DNA of 32,579 bases. Source: an uncultured bacterium. GTDB taxonomy: Bacteria; Acidobacteriota; Thermoanaerobaculia; Thermoanaerobaculales; Thermoanaerobaculaceae. Position 1 is the first letter of the stretch, and each line of letters opens with the position of its first letter. Below the pieces are notes generated by a model. The model searched no databases, was not told where the DNA came from, and saw only the letters and a list, made by a program, of their open reading frames with translations. Below are positions 1-8,815 of the stretch, piece after piece. A program made the position numbers and the translations under genes. Where the stretch lies: positions 1 to 32,579 of the forward strand of contig CALEVZ010000022.1 of the NCBI GenBank assembly GCA_937924755.1, given 5' to 3'.

Positions 1-131
1 GGCGGAGGGTGGGCGGGGGGCCGGCGAAACAAGGGAGGGGGTGAGGATCGAGCGCCGTCGGGCGTGGCCCGCGGCGCGAGGGGGGGCCCGGGGGGTTTCG
101 CGGCGGAGGGTGGGCGGGGGGCCGGCGAAAC
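1..131. repeat. 30-bp exact direct repeat, about 101 bp apart
   Basis: Bases 1-30 are repeated identically at 102-131 (the unit begins GGCGGAGGGTGGGCGG and ends CCGGCGAAAC). Between the copies, 89-100 is the exact inverse complement of 126-137, giving a 12-bp stem around a loop of about 25 nt. No gene is visible in 1-197. The first copy begins at the window edge, so more copies may lie to the left. This could be a tandem intergenic repeat or a duplicated terminator region; its function is unknown. Confidence 0.8.
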
Positions 132-137
132 CCCCCG

Positions 138-173
138 AAAAAAATTGAGGCCCCGGCACGATGCCGGGGCCTC
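138..173 (-). terminator. Rho-independent terminator of the CHRD/TonB transcript
   Basis: Bases 147-158 and 162-173 form a perfect 12-bp GC-rich stem with a CGA loop. Read on the minus strand, the stem is followed by a run of seven T residues (complement of 138-144). It lies 25 bp after the stop codon of the minus-strand CHRD gene, where transcription of that operon should end. Confidence 0.88.
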
Positions 174-197
174 CGCCCGGAGGAGAGGGCCCCTCTC

Positions 198-1295
198 TTA
201 CGAGAGAGGCTTTGCTGCAACGTGGATACCGTCGTTGGTGGTGTTGTCGTTGACAGTGGCGAAGACGAAGATGGCCGCCGACGCCTGGAAAGTCACGAAG
301 AAGTCGGGCTGCGTGGTGTTGGCCACGCCGGTGATGAGCGTGAACACCCCCTTGATGTCGTTGCCGAAGGCGGGCGCGGTGGCCGTCACTTCGCCCAGCT
401 TGGCTCCGTCGGCGGTGTACGCCGCGAAGGTCACGGTCACCGGGCTGGCGGTGGGGTTGAACCAGCCGATGTTGGTGCGGAAGGCGCCGCCCTGAGAAAG
501 GCCGTACATGACCCCCTTGGTCATGGCCGAGGCGCCGGGCAGGCCGTCGACGAACTGACCGAAGGTGCCCTGGTTGGCGGCGCGCTGGTCGTTATAGGTG
601 CGCACCTGGGCCGAGAACGGTGAGGTGGAGCGCAGGATCAGCCCACCGCGGGTCTCGCTCGCCTGGAACAGCGTCGCAGGAGCCTCGGCGGTGAACTTCT
701 GCCCTTTGGCGGGGACCGTGATCGCCGCCGTCTTGGCGGGGCTGGTGAGGGTCTGGCCGGTGGGGTACCACTCGGCAATGACGTCGATGGGGGCGTTGCC
801 CTGGTTACCTACGACCAAATCCGACTTGAAGTTGGAGCCAGCCTGCCCCTTCAAGGTGGCAATCACCGGGATTACGATCACGGTCCCTTCGCTCGTGGGC
901 ATCAGGGTGCCGCGTATTGCACCCGCCGGAAACTCCGCGTTGTGCACGGTAACGTAATGCCCGGCGGGATTGCCAAGCACCGCCGCCACCGCCGAGGCGC
1001 TGGCTGTCACCGACCCGGTGGCCAGGTTGCCGATGAAATTGACGTTCAAATCGATGGCGACGCCGTTGTCCGAAGCCCTGCGGATGTGTGCCGCGGTGGG
1101 CGAGGCGATGTTCTGCACCAGGATGCTGTAGTCGACCTTGGTGCCGGTGAAGGTGATAACTGCGTAACCGGTGCCGTCCTGGTCGCCACCGGCGCCGCCG
1201 GCGAGGGTCGCCGTGAGGGTGGTCTGGGCCGCGGCGAGGCCGGCGGAGAGTACGATTCCGGCCGCCAGCGCCACTATCAATGAGGTCTTGCGCAT
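198..1295 (-). CDS. Secreted CHRD-domain protein
   Basis: The product is a 365-residue secreted protein. A signal peptide is clear (short positive start, hydrophobic core, AAAQ cleavage region near residue 23). Residues ~27-133 look like a CHRD domain, with the typical start TLTATLAGG, a GTGYAVITF strand and an end around FPAGAIRGTL. The remainder (~140-365) is beta-rich without catalytic motifs and resembles secreted adhesive or surface proteins. AAGGAG lies 7 nt before the ATG. It starts only 26 bp after the beta-helix gene and is followed by a strong terminator, so it is probably the last gene of the TonB receptor operon. CHRD domains have no established enzymatic activity; the role is unknown. 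Confidence 0.82.
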   Translation of the reverse strand: MRKTSLIVALAAGIVLSAGLAAAQTTLTATLAGGAGGDQDGTGYAVITFTGTKVDYSILVQNIASPTAAHIRRASDNGVAIDLNVNFIGNLATGSVTASASAVAAVLGNPAGHYVTVHNAEFPAGAIRGTLMPTSEGTVIVIPVIATLKGQAGSNFKSDLVVGNQGNAPIDVIAEWYPTGQTLTSPAKTAAITVPAKGQKFTAEAPATLFQASETRGGLILRSTSPFSAQVRTYNDQRAANQGTFGQFVDGLPGASAMTKGVMYGLSQGGAFRTNIGWFNPTASPVTVTFAAYTADGAKLGEVTATAPAFGNDIKGVFTLITGVANTTQPDFFVTFQASAAIFVFATVNDNTTNDGIHVAAKPLS

Positions 1296-1321
1296 GTCTC
1301 GCTCCTTTTCTCTGCCGGCCT

Positions 1322-3178
1322 TTAGTTGTCCGAGAAGGTCGCCCAGCCGGTGGACACCCAGTCGTTACCCGGGCACACACCCCCGATGCAGTCCACGAAG
1401 GTGTCGAAGAAGCCGTCGTCCGGCGGCGTCTTGACGTAGCTGATGTCCAGCGCCGGCGAACCGGGCAGCGGCATGACGTTGGGGTTGAGGAACTTGTGGT
1501 GCGCCCAGGAACCGAACGCCAGCATGGGGTCGACGTTGCGGTTGAATTTCATGGTTTCGAAGAGGAACTGCCTGGTCTGCGCAGCGCGATCGCGGGAGTT
1601 GGGGAACTTGGCGTCGGAAAAGTCGCCGTACAGAATCGAGTTGTCGAACACCAGCTCGCCCGGCGGGATGCGGTTGAAGGTGGCGTCGTCGCGCAGCGTC
1701 ACCGGCGCGTGACGGGCCCCGTAAATGATGACGTTGTGCACCTTGCCGGCGGTGCCGCGACGCAGCACCCAGCCGTAGGCGCCCAGCGTCTGGTTGGCCG
1801 TGCCGATGGCCGTGAGATTGTAGACTTGCGGGTTCGAGAGGGGGGTGAGGTCGAAGTTCTGCGGGTGGCCGTCGGACTCGCCGGCGAAGTTCGAGTCGTT
1901 CTCGTCGTTGATCTCGGTCTTGATCACGACCACGTACTGCACCTTCCCCTGCCAGCCGAGGTCCCAGTCGAGCCCGTCGTCGGCGTTGGACGTCAAGAGC
2001 AGGTACTTGGCGTTGACGGTGCCGCCAAAGAACTCGATGGAGTCGTCCTTGTTGAAGTGGGCTTGGATGTACTCGATGACCGTGCGGTCGCCCACACCGC
2101 CCAGCGTCAAGGCGTTGATCTCCTGGTTCGCCTCGATTTCGAACCCGCCGAACTCCAGACGGACGTAGCGAAGCACGCCGGAGTTGTCGTGGGGGTCGGT
2201 GCCGCCAAAGGCATACTGCGGCTGAGAGGGTAAGCCCTCGAGGTAGCTCTGGCCGCCCGGCTCGTTGACCGGCGCCCGGCCGAAGAGCACCAGGCCGCCC
2301 CAGTCCCGCTGCGCCCGCGATCCGACCTTCTTGGAGGAGGTGAACACGATGGGGCGCATCGCCGTGCCGCTGGCCTGAATCTTGGCGCCCTTGGTGATGA
2401 ACAGCGTCGCCCGGTTGTCAGCGCCCAGAATCACGGTGCCGGGCTCGATGGTCAGCACCGCGGGCTCGCGCACCAGCACAAAATCGCTTAACACATAGCG
2501 CTTGCTTGCGGTCCAAGTGGTCGACTGGGAAATCTCCCCGGCCACCCGTTCCTGCGCCGTCACGAACGAGTACATGGCGTTCGATTTAGAGATCACCCGC
2601 CGGCCCGCGGCGTCGCGGATTTCGATGACATACTGGTATAGACCGGGCTGAGAGGGGGCGGTCATCGACGGTCCGAGGGCGCCGTCGATCCCCCAGCTCA
2701 GAATGGCCGGGTCGGCGGCCGAACCGAAGAGGACAAAGTCGTTCAGCGCCGGCAGATTGACCGGGACCGGCGATCCCCCGGGCACGCCGAAGAGATCGGC
2801 GACCACCCCGACGTTCTGCAAGCCGCCGCCGGGCACACTGTAGTAGCGCTTGACGCCGCTCACCCGGTCCTGCCAGTACATATACAACGTTACCGGGGTG
2901 CTCCAGTTGTTCGGATTGATGGTGACGCGCAACTGCACCTTTTCACCCGGCACAAACGCGTAGAAGTTGGTCTCGAGCAACACCACGGGCCAGTTGCTGG
3001 CGGTCGTGGCGGCGGCCGCCGCTTGCTCGATCTCCGCTTCCGTCATGATTGCCGGTTCGACCCACGCGCGCGCATCCGGCATACCACCTTCGCGGGGTTC
3101 GATCATGTGGCGCGGCGGGGCGGCAAAGGCAGCCGCGGACACCAAGGCCACCAACCCGAGGACTACGTTCTTTCGCAT
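1322..3178 (-). CDS. Secreted right-handed beta-helix protein paired with a TonB receptor
   Basis: The product is 618 residues with a signal peptide (cleavage near residue 19, AFA|APP). Residues ~20-220 form an N-terminal beta domain. From ~225 to 540 there is a parallel beta-helix with the family's characteristic strings: [40 protein letters not shown] and a DDSIEFFGG segment. The C-terminus ends in the typical [10 protein letters not shown] tail. This family is commonly encoded next to TonB-dependent receptors, as here, and is probably exposed on the cell surface or bound to the receptor. GGAGG precedes the ATG. It lies 77 bp downstream of the receptor gene and 26 bp upstream of the CHRD gene, in the same direction. 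The ligand is not known. Confidence 0.82.
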   Translation of the reverse strand: MRKNVVLGLVALVSAAAFAAPPRHMIEPREGGMPDARAWVEPAIMTEAEIEQAAAAATTASNWPVVLLETNFYAFVPGEKVQLRVTINPNNWSTPVTLYMYWQDRVSGVKRYYSVPGGGLQNVGVVADLFGVPGGSPVPVNLPALNDFVLFGSAADPAILSWGIDGALGPSMTAPSQPGLYQYVIEIRDAAGRRVISKSNAMYSFVTAQERVAGEISQSTTWTASKRYVLSDFVLVREPAVLTIEPGTVILGADNRATLFITKGAKIQASGTAMRPIVFTSSKKVGSRAQRDWGGLVLFGRAPVNEPGGQSYLEGLPSQPQYAFGGTDPHDNSGVLRYVRLEFGGFEIEANQEINALTLGGVGDRTVIEYIQAHFNKDDSIEFFGGTVNAKYLLLTSNADDGLDWDLGWQGKVQYVVVIKTEINDENDSNFAGESDGHPQNFDLTPLSNPQVYNLTAIGTANQTLGAYGWVLRRGTAGKVHNVIIYGARHAPVTLRDDATFNRIPPGELVFDNSILYGDFSDAKFPNSRDRAAQTRQFLFETMKFNRNVDPMLAFGSWAHHKFLNPNVMPLPGSPALDISYVKTPPDDGFFDTFVDCIGGVCPGNDWVSTGWATFSDN

Positions 3179-3232
3179 ACTTCCTCCTTGTCAAGCCGGT
3201 AAGGGTTCACTTGATACATCGGCTCGCTCCTT

Positions 3233-3248
3233 TTTCGTCGCGACGAAA
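3233..3248. repeat. 16-bp perfect palindrome between receptor and beta-helix genes
   Basis: TTTCGTCGCGACGAAA is perfectly self-complementary and sits in the 77-bp gap between the receptor stop codon and the beta-helix start. It could be a weak intercistronic hairpin or a protein-binding site. There is no adjoining T-run on the minus strand, so a terminator is unlikely. Confidence 0.55.
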
Positions 3249-3255
3249 CACATCG

Positions 3256-6057
3256 TTAAAAAACTGTGTAACCAACAGACAGGCCGAATCCGCGGCCGTT
3301 GGCGTACTTGCGATGGATCCTGCCACCCTGCGTAAAGGCCCGCTCGGCGTCGAGCAGGTTGGTGCCGGAAAGCTTTAGTTCGAGGCCGGGGAAGAGGCGG
3401 TCCAGGGACTGTGAGACGACCAGATCAAGGACGCCGAAATCGTCCTCATAGACGTCAGGCAAGCCGTAGGCGCCGACCTCGTAGATGCGCCGGCCGGTAA
3501 AGTTGTACATGGCCCTCACCATCGTTCCCCAGGTGGGCTGGAAGTACTGCAGCGCAAGGTTGCCCACGTGCTTCGATTGGCCCTCGAGGGGACGCGAGGT
3601 GTTGGTGATGACCGACAGCTGCCTCTCACCGACTTCGACCGAGGCATTGACGTAGGCGTAGTTCAGGTTCACCGTCCAGCGATTCAACACCGGCGAGACC
3701 ACCGCCAACGATTGCCGGTACTCCACCTCGGCGCCGGTCAGGGTGGCGCCGTCGGCGTTGGTGAACGAGCTTCGCAGCTCGGTGGTTGGTTGCACGATGC
3801 GCTCGATGGGGTTGGTGAGCTTTTTGTAGAAGGTCGAGAAGGCGATCACCTCACCCGGGTTCGGGAAGACCTCCCAGCGCAGGTCCACGGCGTCGATCAA
3901 GGCCTGCTTGAGGTCGGGATTACCCGCAACCGACCTGCCGCCGGTGACCTCCACGAACGCGAACGGCGACAGCTCCCGGAACTCGGGGCGATTGACGGTG
4001 CGGCTGGCGGCCAGGCGCAGGTTGGTATCGGGGCGCAGCTGGTACACCAGGTTGAGGGCCGGCAGCCAGTCACGGTTGAGGTCCCGTGCCACCGCCAACT
4101 GACCCGGAGCGAAGGGGTTGTAGGTGCGCACCTCGAGGTCCGACTTCTCGTAGCGCGCACCCCCGACAAAACGCCACTTGCCCCAGCTCGCATCCAACAT
4201 GGTGAAGGCCGCATCGACGTCGTGGAAGGCGTCGTAGGCGTCGTTGACGCCGGTGATTTCGCGGATCTCGAACGCGCCGGGCCTGATATTCTCCACCGTG
4301 TACAGTTGCTCGGGGGGCAGGCTCAGGTCGAACTGACTCTGGTTGGACAGCACGAAACGCAGCCGGCGCGCGTCGAATTCGCGCTCCCGGCGGTTCGTGG
4401 TGAGGCCGACCTTCACGGAACCGTAGCGCGTCGGCGACGCGGAGTAGAACGTGCTCCAGCTGATCCCGCCGCCGCGAATTTGGTCCTCGAGGTCGAAGAA
4501 CTCGAGTTTCCCGCTTTCGGCCAGGCCCGGCTGCAACTTGTAATAACCAGGCGAGACCTCGCCGTAAAGGTTCTCCCGCAGATTCTGCTCCGTCCCAGCC
4601 GTCGAGGAGGTGAGGAACCATTCGAGGGAGCTCCCCATCCACAGCCCCGAGAAGAAGTGCTCACCGGAAAGCTTGCTGGTCAAGAGCTCCTCTCGCTGGT
4701 AGCGGGAGCGAAAATCGCGCACGTTCTGACCCGCGTTGTTCATGTATCCCTGGTACTGACGACTCTCCGACACGGCGTCGCGCGAGAACAGCGAGGCCAG
4801 AGACACGCGATGCCCGTCGGCCAGGCGCAGGGCCAACTGGCCCAGGAGCCCGTTGCGGGCCTTTTCGGCATCGGTCACCATGTGATAGTCGTTGCGCGGT
4901 ACCAGCACGTTCCCAGAGTCGAGACCGAAGTAGACATGGTCCGACTCGACGCGCGAGAAGCCGCGCGAGGCGACCCCCGAGAGCACCACCCCCAGGCGAC
5001 CGAAGGTGTTGCCGTAGGTGAGGCTCAAATTGCTGTTGGGCGAAGCGGATGAGATCTTTTCTCCGGTCCACGGCCCGACGAACAACCGGCCAACCGCCTG
5101 CAGCTGCTCAGGGGTCAAGCCATCGGGGTTGACGATGCTTTGCGGCAGCAGGCGCTGGGTAGGCAGGCTGGCCGGCTTTCCCTGCCCCCCTTTGCCGGTC
5201 CAACTGAGGCCCCCGGCGTAACGCGAGAAATCGTTGCCCGTGGTCGTGGAGTCCCAACCACCACCCAACGTGACCTTGAGAGATGCCGTAGCGGGAAAAT
5301 CGAGGGTGGACATTTCCACCGCCCCGGCGCCGAAGTCACCCGGCTTGTCCGGGGTGTACGTCTTGGCGATGGTGATGGTGTCGAGAAGCTTCGAGGGGAA
5401 GAGATCGAGAGGTACGACGCGCTTGTCGGCCTCGGTGGAGGGCAGCGCCGCCCCGTTCAGCATGGTGTTGCTGTAGCGGTCACCGAGGCCCCGCACGTAC
5501 ACGTACTTGGAGTCCACCACGGTGATCCCGGTGAGGCGCTCCACCACCGCGGCGGCGTCGGCGTCGGGAGTGCGCGCGATCTCCTCCCGGGAGATCGCGT
5601 CGCTCACCACCGCCGCCTGTCGGCGCTGATCCAACACGGCCACCTCACTGGACCGCGGCGCCTCGGCGGTCACCTCGACGGTCTCCCGCAGGGTTGCCAG
5701 CGCCAGCCGGAACTCCAGGGTCAGGCGCTGGTTCACCACCAGGGTAAGGGTGGTTTCCGAGGGCTGGAAGCCATCCAGCTCGGCGCGCAGCGTATACGCC
5801 CCCGGGTTCAGCCCGTCGAAACGGAAACTGCCGCTGCTATCGGCGTAGGTCACCAGCGGTTCCCCGAGAAACTCGGCGGAGAGGGTTATCGTGACCCCCG
5901 GCAGAATGCCGCCGTCGCTGTCCTTCACCGTCCCGGCGATGATCCCCGCCGCCCACGCTTGGGTCGCCAACAGCATGACGGTGCCCAGCGCCGCCAGAAT
6001 TCGAACCCGTCTACACCTGACATCGGACCTCGACGAAATCCCATGTTTCATTTTCAT
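3256..6057 (-). CDS. TonB-dependent receptor with carboxypeptidase-regulatory-like domain
   Basis: The product is an outer-membrane ligand-gated transporter of about 931-933 residues. It has a signal peptide (~1-36), a carboxypeptidase-regulatory-like beta domain (~38-120, with GTVKDSDGGILPGVTITL), a segment ETVEVTAEAP, a plug domain (~150-260, with VYVRGLGDRYSNTMLNGAALPS) and a 22-strand-type barrel ending in phenylalanine (VGYTVF). GGAGG abuts the first ATG (6057) but is 6 nt from the second in-frame ATG at 6051, so 6051 is the more likely start. Upstream lies a PHO-box-like repeat array. The gene follows a PstS-like gene and precedes beta-helix and CHRD genes. The substrate is inferred to be a phosphorus compound from context only; the barrel itself does not show this. 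Confidence 0.92.
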   Translation of the reverse strand: MKMKHGISSRSDVRCRRVRILAALGTVMLLATQAWAAGIIAGTVKDSDGGILPGVTITLSAEFLGEPLVTYADSSGSFRFDGLNPGAYTLRAELDGFQPSETTLTLVVNQRLTLEFRLALATLRETVEVTAEAPRSSEVAVLDQRRQAAVVSDAISREEIARTPDADAAAVVERLTGITVVDSKYVYVRGLGDRYSNTMLNGAALPSTEADKRVVPLDLFPSKLLDTITIAKTYTPDKPGDFGAGAVEMSTLDFPATASLKVTLGGGWDSTTTGNDFSRYAGGLSWTGKGGQGKPASLPTQRLLPQSIVNPDGLTPEQLQAVGRLFVGPWTGEKISSASPNSNLSLTYGNTFGRLGVVLSGVASRGFSRVESDHVYFGLDSGNVLVPRNDYHMVTDAEKARNGLLGQLALRLADGHRVSLASLFSRDAVSESRQYQGYMNNAGQNVRDFRSRYQREELLTSKLSGEHFFSGLWMGSSLEWFLTSSTAGTEQNLRENLYGEVSPGYYKLQPGLAESGKLEFFDLEDQIRGGGISWSTFYSASPTRYGSVKVGLTTNRREREFDARRLRFVLSNQSQFDLSLPPEQLYTVENIRPGAFEIREITGVNDAYDAFHDVDAAFTMLDASWGKWRFVGGARYEKSDLEVRTYNPFAPGQLAVARDLNRDWLPALNLVYQLRPDTNLRLAASRTVNRPEFRELSPFAFVEVTGGRSVAGNPDLKQALIDAVDLRWEVFPNPGEVIAFSTFYKKLTNPIERIVQPTTELRSSFTNADGATLTGAEVEYRQSLAVVSPVLNRWTVNLNYAYVNASVEVGERQLSVITNTSRPLEGQSKHVGNLALQYFQPTWGTMVRAMYNFTGRRIYEVGAYGLPDVYEDDFGVLDLVVSQSLDRLFPGLELKLSGTNLLDAERAFTQGGRIHRKYANGRGFGLSVGYTVF

Positions 6058-6099
6058 CCTCCAGGCGTGTACCGCCGGCGGGGAGAGTGGCCGGGCGAT

Positions 6100-6132
6100 G
6101 TGAAATTCGGGTTAAGGTGATGTGAAGATCAT
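6100..6132 (-). promoter_or_regulatory. PHO-box-like operator, three 11-bp direct repeats
   Basis: On the plus strand, 11-mers starting at 6100, 6111 and 6122 begin GTGAAA, GTTAAG and GTGAAG; a weaker TGGAAA unit follows at 6133. Read towards the minus-strand receptor gene these are CTTCAC, CTTAAC and TTTCAC. An 11-bp period is the spacing used by PhoB/PhoP-type (OmpR-family) regulators, and the hexamer resembles actinobacterial PHO boxes (GTTCAC). The array ends about 42-48 bp before the receptor start codon. Confidence 0.6.
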
Positions 6133-6180
6133 TGGAAAGCGCCAGCGGTTTTCCAGGCAACGCGTTTTCTGACCGAGATT

Positions 6181-7023
6181 TCAGTCCTCGAACAGAGGAA
6201 TCAGGCCAGCCTCGCCCACCACCCGCTGGCCGGCGGGGGACAAGGAGAAATCCACGAACCGCCTGGCCAGCCCCTCGGGAGGTCCAACGGTGATAAAGTA
6301 AAGGTATCGCGCCAGCGGGTACGCGCCGGAGCGTGCCGTCGCCACCGAGGGCGAAACCCCATCGAGGGCCACCACGGCCACCCCGCCCCGGCCGAAGACC
6401 ATCCCGCCGTAGCCGATGGCCGTCTCGTCGGCCGCCACCAGCTCGATGACTTCCTCGTTGGTGGCGATCACCGTGGCGAAGGGGGCGTACTCCTCGCCGT
6501 CCAGCGCCACTGCGCGGAAGAATCCGTGGGTCCCCGAGGAGGGGGGGCGGATGAGAACCTCGATGGTGCCACCCGAACCCCCTACCTTCTCCCACTGGCG
6601 AATGCGTCCAGTGAAGATGCCCTTAAGCTGCAGCATGGTCAGCTCGCGCACCGGGTTGTCCGGATGAACGAACACCTCCAGGGCCTCCCGCGCCACCTGC
6701 ACCCGCACCCCCAGGCGGCCGTGGCGACGGTAGAGGCGCTCCGCTTCCGCGGCGGTCAGGGGACGGGAAGAGGCGCACAGGTCGGCGCGTCCCTCGATCA
6801 GCGCGGCGATCCCGGCCGTGCTCCCTCCCCCCTCCACCCGCACCCGAATACCGGGATTAACCCCCATGAACGCATTTGCCAACGCCCTGGTGAGGGGCAA
6901 CATGGTATCCGATCCGGCCAGCCGCAACTCCCCCCGGCCGGTGGTGGCGCAGCCCGCCAGCGCCGCCACGACCAAGGCCAGCGAGAGCTCCCCTGGCCAC
7001 CAGCGTCTAGCGGCGCCGCGCAC
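6181..7023 (-). CDS. PstS-like phosphate-binding lipoprotein
   Basis: The product is a 280-residue ABC-type substrate-binding protein of the phosphate (PstS/PBP-like) family. There is a lipoprotein signal with lipobox LAGC (Cys25). Phosphate-contact regions typical of the family are visible: AGSDTM near residue 35, GGGSTAGI near 66, and RPPSSGTHGFF near 160. The hinge pattern LKGIFTGRIRQWEKVGG is diagnostic. No pstCAB transporter genes lie beside it, so it may be a phosphate scavenger or sensor feeding a distant transporter. Its start overlaps the end of the M28 peptidase gene by 17 bp, suggesting translational coupling. The downstream TonB receptor has its own PHO-box-like site. Confidence 0.87.
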   Translation of the reverse strand: MRGAARRWWPGELSLALVVAALAGCATTGRGELRLAGSDTMLPLTRALANAFMGVNPGIRVRVEGGGSTAGIAALIEGRADLCASSRPLTAAEAERLYRRHGRLGVRVQVAREALEVFVHPDNPVRELTMLQLKGIFTGRIRQWEKVGGSGGTIEVLIRPPSSGTHGFFRAVALDGEEYAPFATVIATNEEVIELVAADETAIGYGGMVFGRGGVAVVALDGVSPSVATARSGAYPLARYLYFITVGPPEGLARRFVDFSLSPAGQRVVGEAGLIPLFED

Positions 7024-8728
7024 CGCGCCCCCCTAGGTTGCCAAACGGGCTGCCGGGGAGCCAGGTGGGCGCCGTCGCCTCGTCGGCCAATGCCTGCACC
7101 AGCGCCAGAATCACTTGGGTGTGCTGGACCGCCGCCTCCCAGTTGATGGGCTGGGAGAGGTCGTCGAAAGGGGTATGGTAGCGCGTCTGCCCCCATGCCA
7201 CCGCGTGCGCCAGCGCCTCCTCCGGGCGCCGCTTTCGCACCTTGAACCCTTCGTTGATCAGTACCGTCGGGATGCCTCCCCGCGCCAGGGCGATCTGGTC
7301 CGAAAGGGCGTACAGGTCCGGTCTGGCAAAGGCCGGCGGCGGGGCCGACACCTCCAGCCCCAACGACGACGCCACCCGGCCGGCGATCTCGCCGAGCGTC
7401 GACCACTCGCCGCCCAGCACGACGATGTCATTGAAGGTGTCGAAGGTGGCCAGCCCGTCCACGTTGACCGCCGCAACCGTGGCCTGCAGGGGGATCAGTG
7501 GATAATCCACATAGTAGCTGGACCCCAGGAGGCCCTTCTCCTCTCCGGTGAAGAACACCGCCGCCACCGAGCGCCGGGGCTTAACCGGAGAAGCGGCGAG
7601 AACCCGCATCACCTCCAGTACCGCCGCCACCCCCATGGCGTTGTCCACCACCCCGTTGTAAATTCCATCCCCGTTGACCGCCGGACCCTCGCCCAGGTGA
7701 TCGTGGTGAGCCGTGACCAGCACAAAGGTGTCGGCGAGCTGCGGGTCCGAGCCACGCACCACCCCGGCCACGTTGTGGGCCACGAAGTCGCGCTCCGCAA
7801 AGACACCGCGAAAGCGCACCTGGGCGCGGGTGGCAAAGGCGGGTAGGTGCCCGGCGCGGTCCATCTCGTCCACCTGGGTGAGGGAGTACCGGGACCCGCA
7901 CAGCAGAGGCCCCGCCGACCGGCGGTGCAGCAGCGCTGCGAAGCTCTGCGTAACCCCGTAGGGCAGCACCACGTGCTCGAAGGCAAACTCCCGCTGACGC
8001 GCCGCCCACTCCCGCCAGGTGGGCTCACGCAGCGACGGGATGATCAGCAGGCCGACCGCACCGCGCGACAGGGCGATGCGCCGCTTGGTCTCCGGACTCG
8101 CATAGAGGCTCGGCCCCTCCCCCCCCGCCCCCCGGCGCGCCCGGCGCTGAGGTTCGCCCGCCAGCACCGCCACTACCTTGCCGCGCACCGACAGACCAGC
8201 GTAGTCGTCCTGCCCCAACTCCGGGGCGACGACGCCATAGCCCGCAAACACCACCTCCACCGGCTGCGGCAGCAGGGTGGCGTCGCCGCTCGTGAAGAGG
8301 AGGTAATCGTCCCCCAGGGTAAGCGCCCCGCTGTGGCAGGGCGAGATCAGCAACAGCTCGCTCTCCGGCAGCGGCATGCTGCCGTGCATGGGAACCGCCT
8401 GCAGGTACCCGCCGTCCTTGGCCATGCCGGCGACACCGCTGGCCGCCAGCTGCCCCGCCACGTACGCTTCGGTCAGGGCTCCACCGCGCGTTCCCACCGC
8501 CCGCCCGGCGAAGCCGTCGCTGCCCAGCACGGTGACATGCTGCCGCAGCCGCTCGGCGGAGACGCCCGGCGAAGGGGGCGCCGTTTCGGCTGCCGCCTGC
8601 ATCAGGAGCAACGGGGAGAACGCGAGTGCCGCGAGAAACTTCTGCACCTGCGCCCGGTGCCGCACCCGGAATTGACCGTCGCTTCCCGCCATGGTCGGGG
8701 GGACGCCACCACCGTTCATCTCCCCCAT
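7007..8728 (-). CDS. Secreted M28-family zinc aminopeptidase with PA domain
   Basis: The product is an exported metallopeptidase of up to 573 residues. The hydrophobic segment at ~30-48 is a signal peptide. A PA-like insertion spans ~140-270. The M28 di-zinc site is complete: H341/D343 in AHHDH, D362 in VVDNAMG, the catalytic pair E396-E397 in FTGEEKG, D424 in VNVDG and a histidine in RYHTPFDD near 529. The start is uncertain: ATG at 8728, 8719 and 8692 are all in frame, with a GGGGGAG stretch directly before 8719. It is cotranscribed with the PstS-like gene (17-bp overlap). It probably releases amino acids in the periplasm or outside; the link with phosphate binding is not obvious. Confidence 0.88.
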   Translation of the reverse strand: MGEMNGGGVPPTMAGSDGQFRVRHRAQVQKFLAALAFSPLLLMQAAAETAPPSPGVSAERLRQHVTVLGSDGFAGRAVGTRGGALTEAYVAGQLAASGVAGMAKDGGYLQAVPMHGSMPLPESELLLISPCHSGALTLGDDYLLFTSGDATLLPQPVEVVFAGYGVVAPELGQDDYAGLSVRGKVVAVLAGEPQRRARRGAGGEGPSLYASPETKRRIALSRGAVGLLIIPSLREPTWREWAARQREFAFEHVVLPYGVTQSFAALLHRRSAGPLLCGSRYSLTQVDEMDRAGHLPAFATRAQVRFRGVFAERDFVAHNVAGVVRGSDPQLADTFVLVTAHHDHLGEGPAVNGDGIYNGVVDNAMGVAAVLEVMRVLAASPVKPRRSVAAVFFTGEEKGLLGSSYYVDYPLIPLQATVAAVNVDGLATFDTFNDIVVLGGEWSTLGEIAGRVASSLGLEVSAPPPAFARPDLYALSDQIALARGGIPTVLINEGFKVRKRRPEEALAHAVAWGQTRYHTPFDDLSQPINWEAAVQHTQVILALVQALADEATAPTWLPGSPFGNLGGRGARRR

Positions 8729-8815
8729 AGTATCTCGACCGCCCCTGCGGCCCCACGGGCCTGCGACGACAGGCGGTACTCCCGTGACAGGCCGATTCGG
8801 CGTCGAAGCAACAAC

